This document shows positions 5,649 to 10,113 of a stretch of 10,113 nt of DNA, in pieces. The notes beneath the pieces are model-generated. The model had not been told where the DNA came from. It saw only the letters and a list, made by a program, of their open reading frames with translations, and searched no databases. A program made the position numbers and the translations under genes. Position 1 is the stretch's first letter; every line of letters begins with the position of its first letter. Origin of the DNA: RZZS01 sp964498755 (GTDB lineage Bacteria > Pseudomonadota > Alphaproteobacteria > Micavibrionales > Micavibrionaceae); contig CAZCIB010000064.1 in NCBI GenBank assembly GCA_964498755.1, forward strand, positions 1-10,113. Direction: 5' to 3'.

Positions 5649-5832
5649 GGTTTTGCCTGTCCCGTTCGCGTTGCAAAGCCTTGCGTCCGGTCACGATGAT
5701 CCGGACGTAAGGACTATCCACAATCCATTCGCCATTGCAACTTTTAATGGAAAACGCGGGCAAAAAACCATAGTCCCGGCATATTTCCGCATGCACGGCG
5801 AACAGACGGCCTGATCTGAAATACAGAGCCAT
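5542..5832 (-). CDS. Doubtful small ORF upstream of and overlapping marR
   Basis: From ATG at 5832 the reverse strand is open for 96 codons (MALYFRSGRLFAVHAEICRD…). A purine-rich AAGGGG lies about ten bases upstream. The first 60 or so residues cover DNA with no other gene and include a plausible core (FSIKSCNGEWIVDSPYVRIIV). The last third overlaps marR by 107 bases in another frame and reads as a shadow (RDRQNHAQRNAASAQDTS). Overlap this long between co-directional genes is unusual, so this may be spurious, a decayed gene, or a small gene whose end has been lost. I recognise no family. Confidence 0.2.
   Translation of the reverse strand: MALYFRSGRLFAVHAEICRDYGFLPAFSIKSCNGEWIVDSPYVRIIVTGRKALQRERDRQNHAQRNAASAQDTSGTPGDRSGVSDPVRHLPDRDCA
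5679..5712. promoter_or_regulatory. 12-bp inverted repeat upstream of marR
   Basis: CCTTGCGTCCGG (5679-5690) and CCGGACGTAAGG (5701-5712) match as inverted arms at 11 of 12 positions around a 10-base spacer, 31 bases before the marR ATG. Position and symmetry fit an autoregulatory operator. Its sequence differs from the repeat downstream of marR, so one protein binding both would be unexpected. Confidence 0.45.
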
Positions 5833-5855
5833 CAAAGCTTTACCCCTTCACACAC

Positions 5856-5899
5856 AGCGCTGTTATCGCGCTTTATTCTTCCCGTTACGATTGTACGGG
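5856..5899. repeat. Two short hairpins between the pentapeptide gene and marR
   Basis: AGCGC-7-GCGCT at 5856-5872 and CCCGT-9-ACGGG at 5881-5899 are short perfect stems downstream of the pentapeptide gene stop (reverse strand). Neither has a T-run after it, so terminator function is uncertain. The AT-rich stretch at 5905-5935 next to them overlaps the gene end. Confidence 0.3.
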
Positions 5900-5925
5900 C
5901 GCCGGAACTATGCATTATATTTATG

Positions 5926-6579
5926 TCAATATAAAGTTTTTTGCGTCCCCGCGACAAACGAGCGGCAAAAACGGCCGAACGGATTGTCCCGTAACGCGAG
6001 GAACAGCGCGCGTTTCTGAACCGGCAGGGCGGCGGGATCCGCGTCGTAAGGCCATGCGTCGTGACCGATCATGATAACCTCGTCCAGAAAACTGACCGGG
6101 TATGAGAGGCCCTTGATCGTAACGGGCGGACGGGAAAGCGAATGCGCTTGTCCGTCCGGCGTTTCATAAGTCATGTTCTGGATATCTTGCGCACTCGTCC
6201 AGTCCAGAGTAAACGCGCTCAATCCGGCAAAGCGGCATCCCTGCAGAACGCTGTCGCGGATATCCGTCGCGCCGAAATGCGCGTAGCTGAAATTACAGCC
6301 CGATAGATCGGACTCGCACAGGCAGGCGTTATACAGCGCAGCGCCGCTAAAATTCGCGCCCTGCAAATCGCATTCGGACAAATTCGCGCCGGTCAGGTTG
6401 GCGTTCCCGAAATTCGCGCCGCGCATGCGCGCCCCGTCGAGATTGGCGCCAGACAAATTCACGCCGCGCAGGTCAATGCCGTCGAGCGTAACGTTCTCAT
6501 TTATCGCGGCTTCAAGGCAGAAGGGCAACCGGGACGCATGCGCCTTCCCGCAAAGGTTGTTGCGCCGCCGTCGCTTCAA
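5926..6579 (-). CDS. Pentapeptide-repeat protein, start or frame uncertain
   Basis: The open frame gives 217 residues from a TTG at 6579. Residues 30-119 hold 18 consecutive pentapeptides in perfect register, with Leu, Phe, Met or Ile at 32, 37, 42 and so on to 117 (for example VNLSGANLDGARMRGANFGNAN). They should fold into a four-sided right-handed beta-helix. The remaining 100 residues (DWTSAQDIQNMTYETPDG, SFLDEVIMIGHDAWPYD, ALFLALRDNPFG) are not repeats and match nothing I recognise. There is no signal peptide, so it is probably cytoplasmic. Such proteins range from DNA mimics protecting gyrase to scaffolds of unknown role. The TTG has no Shine-Dalgarno; a better ATG at 6595 with GGGGGA lies in a different frame, so a one-base frameshift near the start is possible. 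It is divergent from uvrC. Confidence 0.8.
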   Translation of the reverse strand: MKRRRRNNLCGKAHASRLPFCLEAAINENVTLDGIDLRGVNLSGANLDGARMRGANFGNANLTGANLSECDLQGANFSGAALYNACLCESDLSGCNFSYAHFGATDIRDSVLQGCRFAGLSAFTLDWTSAQDIQNMTYETPDGQAHSLSRPPVTIKGLSYPVSFLDEVIMIGHDAWPYDADPAALPVQKRALFLALRDNPFGRFCRSFVAGTQKTLY

Positions 6580-6595
6580 GGATGACTTTTTTCAT
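6512..6595 (-). other. Out-of-frame ATG leader ORF of the pentapeptide gene
   Basis: ATG at 6595, six bases after GGGGGA (6601-6606), opens a 27-codon frame (MKKVILEATAAQQPL…) ending at TGA 6512-6514. It overlaps the pentapeptide frame, whose own upstream extension hits TGA at 6592-6594. An A6 run (6587-6592) follows the ATG directly. Removing one A would fuse the ATG to the pentapeptide frame as MKKSSLKRRRR. This may mark an indel, a sequencing error, slippage, or a short coupled leader peptide. Confidence 0.4.
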
Positions 6596-6643
6596 GTTTT
6601 TCCCCCGTTTACGCAAAAGGTTGTTATCTATCAACTGTTAACG

Positions 6644-6665
6644 CGTACAAAACAATTCTTGTACG
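6644..6665. promoter_or_regulatory. CGTACAA-N8-TTGTACG inverted repeat between divergent genes
   Basis: Perfect 7-bp arms at 6644-6650 and 6659-6665 with an 8-base spacer form a 22-bp palindromic site in the 6596-6798 gap between the pentapeptide gene and uvrC. Size and symmetry fit a dimeric regulator site. It is not a LexA box of either common type (no GTTC-N7-GTTC or CTGT-N8-ACAG). On the reverse strand its TTGTAC could be a -35 with GATAAC 16 bases on as a -10 for the pentapeptide gene. Confidence 0.4.
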
Positions 6666-6723
6666 GAAAACAAGCATCAATAGTTGTATTAAACAGGACT
6701 TTGCCAAGCAAAAATTAAAACCA

Positions 6724-6789
6724 ATGGTTGAAATCTTTGCACAAGCGCCTGATGCGACTGGATTTGAACTTCCCGTCCTGACGCATTAA
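6724..6789 (+). CDS. Possible 21-residue upstream ORF before uvrC
   Basis: ATG at 6724 opens MVEIFAQAPDATGFELPVLTH and stops at TAA 6787-6789, nine bases before the uvrC ATG. No Shine-Dalgarno precedes it. uvrC itself has no strong ribosome binding site, so coupled translation from this leader is conceivable. An open run of 22 codons is easily random, so support is weak. Confidence 0.2.
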   Translation: MVEIFAQAPDATGFELPVLTH

Positions 6790-6798
6790 CGTGAAATT

Positions 6799-8661
6799 AT
6801 GAACGAAGAACTGGCGACCTCGCTTAAAGCCGGCGCGGACGCGATCCGCAGCGCGGCCAAAACCCTGCCGGATGCGCCCGGCGTTTACCGGATGCTAGAT
6901 GAAAACGGAGGCGTGCTCTATGTCGGCAAGGCGCGCGCTTTGAAGCGGCGCGTCGCGTCATATTCGCATGTCAATAAGCTCCCCAACCGCCTGAAGCGGA
7001 TGGTCTCTTTAACGCGCGCGATGGAATTCGTGGTGACGGGCACGGAGGCGGAGGCGTTGCTTCTGGAGGTCAATTTAATCAAGAAGTTCAGCCCCGCCTT
7101 TAATGTTCTGTTCAAGGATGACAAATCTTTCCCCTATGCGCTTGTCACCGGCGGTCACGCCTTTCCGCAACTGCGCAAGCATCGCGGCGAGAAAAAACAC
7201 AAGGGCGAATATTTCGGTCCTTTCGCCAGCGCGGGCGATCTGAACCGGACGCTAATCGCATTGCAGAAAGCTTTCATGCTGCGCAACTGCACGGACAGTT
7301 TTTTCGCGGCGCGCAAGCGGCCCTGTCTGCAATACCATATCAAACGCTGTACCGCGCCCTGCGTGGGCTACGTGGATGAAGACGCATACGGGGAACAGGT
7401 GCGCGAAGCCGTCGAGTTTCTCTCGGGCGGCAGCCACGCCGTTCAGGACCGACTTGCGCGGCAGATGCTCAAGGCGAGCGAGAACCAGGACTACGAAACC
7501 GCGGCCCGGCTGCGCGACCGGATCAAGGCCCTCTCCTCCATTCAGGCAAGCCAGATCATCAACGTCGAAGGCATTAAAAACGCCGATGTGATTGCCGCCG
7601 TCGAAGGCGAGCATCAGTTTTGCTTGCAGGTTTTTTTCTTCCGCGCCGGCCAGAATTTCGGCAACAGGTCCTGGTTTTATCCGCGCGAGGCCGACATTAC
7701 GGCGGAAAACATTATTTCCGGCTTCCTGACCCAGTTTTATGCGGGCAAGCCCGTGCCGGAAGAGATTATCCTGTCACACCGCCCCGAAGACGCGGAATTT
7801 TTTGAGCAGGCGTTCAGCGAAGCGCAGGGGCGGAAAATCAGGATTACGACGCCTGCGCGCGGGGTAAGGCATGAGTTGCTGACGTTTGTGTCCCGGAACG
7901 CCGCAGGCGCGCTCAGCCGGCACGCCGCCGGACACGCCGCAAGCCGTATTGCGCTGGAGGGGCTGAAAGAGCTGTTCGGGCTGGATGATCCGCCGGCGCG
8001 CATTGAAGTTTATGACAACAGTCATGTTTCGGGCACGAACATGACCGGCGCGATGATTGTCGCCGGACCTGACGGCTATATCAAGGACGCCTACCGCAAA
8101 TATAATATTCGCGAGGCGGCCAAAAGCGATGATTACGGCATGATGCGCGAGGTGATGGAGCGCCGCTTTGGCCGGGCGCTGCGCGAGGATCCGGAGCGGC
8201 TGAGCGGAAACTGGCCGGACCTGATTATTATAGACGGCGGCGCCGGACAGCTCGGCGCGGTCCATGACGTTCTGGAAGAGCTTGGCATTGAAGATGATTT
8301 CGCCGTCGCCGCCATGTCCAAGGGACCGGACCGCCATGCCGGACGCGAGCAGTTTCATATGAAGGGCAGGGAGAGCTTTACCTTGCCGAAGGGCGATCCT
8401 GTCCTGCTTTACCTGCAGAGGCTGCGCGATGAGGCGCACCGCTTCGCCATCGGCGCGCACCGCAAGCGCCGCAGCGGCGCGTTAAGCCGTTCCGCGCTGG
8501 ACGATATTCCTGGCATCGGCGCGAAGCGGAAAAAGGCTCTGCTGCTCCATTTCGGCTCGGTGAAGGCGGTTTCCCGCGCAGGCATGAAAGATCTTCAGGC
8601 CGTCGAGGGAATTTCGGCAGCTATGGCGGAGGTTGTCTACAACTATTTTCGCAGCCATTAG
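6799..8661 (+). CDS. uvrC: Excinuclease ABC subunit C (UvrC)
   Basis: The 620-residue nuclease of nucleotide excision repair. Brought in by UvrB at a lesion, it cuts the damaged strand on both sides. The GIY-YIG domain (3' incision) shows GVY at 28-30 and YVG at 41-43. Four cysteines at 164, 176, 184 and 188 have the C-x11-C-x7-C-x3-C spacing of the E. coli UvrC iron-sulfur site. The UVR motif that binds UvrB is at about 212-248 (ASENQDYETAARLRDRIKAL). The RNase H-like domain (5' incision) has D406 (VYDNSH), D479 (IIIDGGAGQL) and H547 (DEAHRFAI), the catalytic set. Tandem helix-hairpin-helix motifs close the protein (DDIPGIGAKRKKALLLHFGS, AVEGISAAMAEVV). All key residues are intact. The start fits the family, though the ribosome binding site is weak. 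No LexA box is visible. Confidence 0.98.
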   Translation: MNEELATSLKAGADAIRSAAKTLPDAPGVYRMLDENGGVLYVGKARALKRRVASYSHVNKLPNRLKRMVSLTRAMEFVVTGTEAEALLLEVNLIKKFSPAFNVLFKDDKSFPYALVTGGHAFPQLRKHRGEKKHKGEYFGPFASAGDLNRTLIALQKAFMLRNCTDSFFAARKRPCLQYHIKRCTAPCVGYVDEDAYGEQVREAVEFLSGGSHAVQDRLARQMLKASENQDYETAARLRDRIKALSSIQASQIINVEGIKNADVIAAVEGEHQFCLQVFFFRAGQNFGNRSWFYPREADITAENIISGFLTQFYAGKPVPEEIILSHRPEDAEFFEQAFSEAQGRKIRITTPARGVRHELLTFVSRNAAGALSRHAAGHAASRIALEGLKELFGLDDPPARIEVYDNSHVSGTNMTGAMIVAGPDGYIKDAYRKYNIREAAKSDDYGMMREVMERRFGRALREDPERLSGNWPDLIIIDGGAGQLGAVHDVLEELGIEDDFAVAAMSKGPDRHAGREQFHMKGRESFTLPKGDPVLLYLQRLRDEAHRFAIGAHRKRRSGALSRSALDDIPGIGAKRKKALLLHFGSVKAVSRAGMKDLQAVEGISAAMAEVVYNYFRSH

Positions 8662-8671
8662 AGCGCATTAT

Positions 8672-8705
8672 AAGATTTTCTTCGGTTTTGCTTAAAACCA
8701 ATCTT
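8672..8705. other. Imperfect stem-loop after uvrC
   Basis: GGTTTT (8684-8689) and AAAACC (8694-8699) form a 6-bp stem with loop GCTT. Flanking AAGATT (8672-8677) and AATCTT (8700-8705) extend the pairing across a 6-base bulge. It starts ten bases after the uvrC stop but lacks a downstream T-run, so it is only a possible transcript end. The rest of the 8662-8828 gap is AT-rich leader for the next gene. Confidence 0.3.
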
Positions 8706-8815
8706 GCGCGAAAAAAAACTGCGTGCTAACGTCCCCTCAATCCCTGAAGACATAGGTGTTACGCCCCTGAAAAAGCGCAACATTTATCGTTTTTGTGTTT
8801 TGTGTGCAGATTTAT

Positions 8816-8820
8816 AGGAA
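8816..8820 (+). promoter_or_regulatory. Shine-Dalgarno of the bactofilin gene (long form)
   Basis: AGGAA lies eight bases before the ATG at 8829 and supports the long bactofilin start. The upstream T-rich tract (TTTTTGTGTTTTGTGTGCAG) and TATA-like segments may hold the promoter, but no clear pair can be chosen. Confidence 0.6.
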
Positions 8821-8828
8821 TATAACAC

Positions 8829-9716
8829 ATGTTTCACAGGCCTAAAGATGATGCGCGTTCAGCGGAAGACGCTGAGCGCGAGGAAGAGCGAAAGCAGATT
8901 ACGCAAAAGGAAGAAGGCGCCTCCGGCCCCGACCCTGATCGAGCTCAACGTACGCCGCAAAACAAAAGCGCGGACATTTACCAGATGTTGTCCAACGCCA
9001 GTCAGGATGACAGCAATTTCCCAGCCAGCCCAGAAAAGGAAAGAGTAACGATGAATACAAACACCCCGGAAGACAGAAACGAACAAAATAACGATCAGCG
9101 TCCCGTGGACGTCCCGGCGAGCGTTCAGCGCCAGCCGCAAACCCCGCCGGGCGCGGCGCGCATTCCCGGCAGCTACGCGACGTCGGCTCCGGGCGCGTCT
9201 TACCCCGGTTATGGTTCCGCGCCCGCCGCGCCACAGCAGCAGGCGCAGGAAACGCACAGCACAGGCCGCAAGCTGATTGTCGGCGAGGGCATCACGATGT
9301 CCGGCGAGATCGAGGCGTGCGATCACCTTATCGTTGAGGGCAAGGTCGAGGCCGCCCTAAAAGGCGCGAGCCTTCTGGACGTTGCCCCGGCCGGCGTGTT
9401 CTATGGCACGGTAGAAATCGACGAAGCCACGATCGCCGGTCGTTTCGAAGGCGATCTGACGGTGCATGGCCGCCTGACGATCCGTTCGACGGGATCGATT
9501 ACGGGCGCGATTTCCTATAAGGAGCTCGCCGTTGAGGCCGGCGCGACGGTTGACGGTAAAATCAGCCCGCTGCGCGAGCGCACGGAAAACCGCAAGCCTG
9601 AGAACAAGGCCGAGCAGAAGCCGGCGGCAAAGGTAAAAAAGGAACAGGCGGCGGAGGCTGACGAAGAGGAAGCCGGTCTGCCGTTCGAGGAAAAAACCGC
9701 AGAAGCGGCTGAGTGA
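8829..9716 (+). CDS. Bactofilin (polymer-forming cytoskeletal protein)
   Basis: A 295-residue protein whose central domain, about 146-248, is a bactofilin beta-helix (GRKLIVGEGITMSGEIEACD, LIVEGKVEA, ATIAGRFEGDLTVHGRL, GSITGAISYKELAVEAGATV). Bactofilins self-assemble without nucleotide into membrane-attached filaments that position cell-wall enzymes or stalk and polarity factors. The 145-residue N-terminal arm is long and disordered: first charged (AEDAEREEERKQITQKEE), then Pro/Gln/Gly-rich. The tail from 249 is Lys/Glu/Ala-rich. The beginning MFHRPK resembles the short MF-type N-terminus that anchors other bactofilins to the membrane, favouring the start at 8829 (AGGAA upstream). An internal in-frame ATG at 9051 (residue 75) has AGGAAAGAG before it and would give a 221-residue form. 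The lipoprotein gene begins 26 bases downstream, probably in the same operon. Confidence 0.92.
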   Translation: MFHRPKDDARSAEDAEREEERKQITQKEEGASGPDPDRAQRTPQNKSADIYQMLSNASQDDSNFPASPEKERVTMNTNTPEDRNEQNNDQRPVDVPASVQRQPQTPPGAARIPGSYATSAPGASYPGYGSAPAAPQQQAQETHSTGRKLIVGEGITMSGEIEACDHLIVEGKVEAALKGASLLDVAPAGVFYGTVEIDEATIAGRFEGDLTVHGRLTIRSTGSITGAISYKELAVEAGATVDGKISPLRERTENRKPENKAEQKPAAKVKKEQAAEADEEEAGLPFEEKTAEAAE

Positions 9717-9742
9717 ACTTCCTCGCGCCTGTTTTGTTAGGC

Positions 9743-10113
9743 ATGGAAATGCAAAACATGTTCAAAAACATCTCTCAGGCAGGACCCCGGGCCCTGCCTG
9801 CTTCAGCAGGCCAGTTTGGTAACATGGCCCTTGTCGTTTTGTGTCTGGGCGCCGTGACGATCGGGCTCGTTGGCAGTTGCAATACGCGCGCGTTGCCCTG
9901 GTCTTCGGCCTTCGCCGCGACGAACGCGGCGGGCGACGCCGGCCAGACTTATCTTTCCAGCTGGCAGAAAAAGGCGTATAGCCGTACGCTGCCGAACGAT
10001 CCCGACCTGCTGTTAAAACTGACGGGCGCGGAAATCGCGTCCCTGTTCGCCGCGCCGTCTCTGGAACGCAAGGACCTGCCCTCGATTGTCTGGCAATACG
10101 CGGCGGGCGATTG
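9743..10113 (+). CDS. Putative lipoprotein of unknown function (partial, C-terminus outside window)
   Basis: The frame is open from ATG 9743 to the window end, giving about 123 residues. A hydrophobic segment (MALVVLCLGAVTIGLVGSC) ends in a lipobox-like VGSC with Cys46, pointing to a lipid-anchored envelope protein. The mature part contains an ALPWSSAFAATNAAGDAG linker, then LLLKLTGAEIASLFAAPSLE and IVWQYAAGD. This last section resembles a conserved but uncharacterised alphaproteobacterial protein, where WQY is followed by a Cys-Val-Leu-Asp type strand just past the window edge. Start choice is open: ATGs at 9743, 9749 and 9758 lie after AGG at 9739-9741. An ATG at 9824 would give a cleaner signal peptide but has a poor ribosome site. 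It lies 26 bases after bactofilin, suggesting a shared role in envelope shape. Confidence 0.65.
   Translation, partial: MEMQNMFKNISQAGPRALPASAGQFGNMALVVLCLGAVTIGLVGSCNTRALPWSSAFAATNAAGDAGQTYLSSWQKKAYSRTLPNDPDLLLKLTGAEIASLFAAPSLERKDLPSIVWQYAAGD
9777..9810. repeat. Overlapping palindromes at the start of the lipoprotein gene
   Basis: AGGCAGG (9777-9783) and CCTGCCT (9793-9799) are inverted arms around a CCC/GGG core. CCTGC-TTCA-GCAGG at 9797-9810 forms a second stem that shares bases with the first, so the two are mutually exclusive. They lie between the early ATGs (9743-9758) and the later ATG at 9824. If translation starts at 9824, this would be an intergenic structure after bactofilin. No T-run follows. 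Confidence 0.4.

Noticed and set aside
6398..6718. 106-residue plus-strand ORF running out of the pentapeptide gene toward uvrC
   Set aside because: Its first half is antisense to the pentapeptide repeats, no ribosome site or domain is visible, and the rest covers AT-rich regulatory DNA.
7774..8460. 228-residue reverse-strand ORF
   Set aside because: It is antisense to the catalytic half of uvrC with no recognisable domain; the plus-strand residues are conserved.

Overview
The window reads as an ordinary chromosomal stretch of a Gram-negative bacterium, most likely an alphaproteobacterium. The reasons are the style of UvrC, TypA and the MarR-type regulator, a bactofilin with a short MF-type N-terminus, and a partial lipoprotein whose visible C-terminal part (…IVWQYAAGD) resembles a conserved alphaproteobacterial protein. 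Outer-membrane and lipoprotein signals show a diderm envelope. No genus can be named from the sequence alone. Housekeeping genes (typA, uvrC, tRNA-Leu) alternate with small accessory genes: a toxin-antitoxin pair, a MarR-type regulator with a putative outer-membrane channel, and a pentapeptide-repeat protein. There is no phage, insertion sequence, integrase or CRISPR array.

Layout. 1-373 (-): N-terminal part of an exported single-Cache protein, cut by the window edge. 374-518: AT-rich upstream region. 519-1067 (-): GNAT acetyltransferase. 1068-1286: divergent intergenic region filled with nested inverted repeats that look like a dispersed palindromic element. 1287-3134 (+): typA/bipA. 3148-3167: GC-rich palindrome. 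3261-3919 (+): Phd/YefM-type antitoxin and PIN-domain toxin overlapping by 4 bases, with a tandem TCTAGACAA repeat beside the predicted promoter. 3957-4041 (-): tRNA-Leu(UAA) with its own promoter. 4121-5206 (-): signal-peptide-bearing putative beta-barrel, rich in Met and His near its N-terminus. 5301-5648 (-): small MarR-type regulator. 5649-5925: region with a strong inverted repeat and a doubtful small ORF. 5926-6579 (-): 18-repeat pentapeptide protein whose best ribosome binding site and ATG lie in another frame. 6596-6798: divergent intergenic region. 6799-8661 (+): uvrC. 8829-9716 (+): bactofilin. 9743-end (+): putative lipoprotein, cut by the window edge.

How the parts work together. 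The clearest regulatory unit is marR plus the barrel gene. They are co-directional, and the 94-base gap holds a 9-bp inverted repeat whose arms coincide with the -10 and adjoin the -35 of a predicted promoter for the barrel gene. A different 12-bp inverted repeat sits just upstream of marR. The toxin-antitoxin pair has a typical autoregulated arrangement. Bactofilin and the following lipoprotein gene are 26 bases apart and probably co-transcribed, suggesting an envelope or cell-shape role.

I do not see a clearly new multi-gene system. The points most worth a second look are the composite palindromic element before typA, the frame conflict at the start of the pentapeptide gene, and the MarR/barrel operator arrangement.
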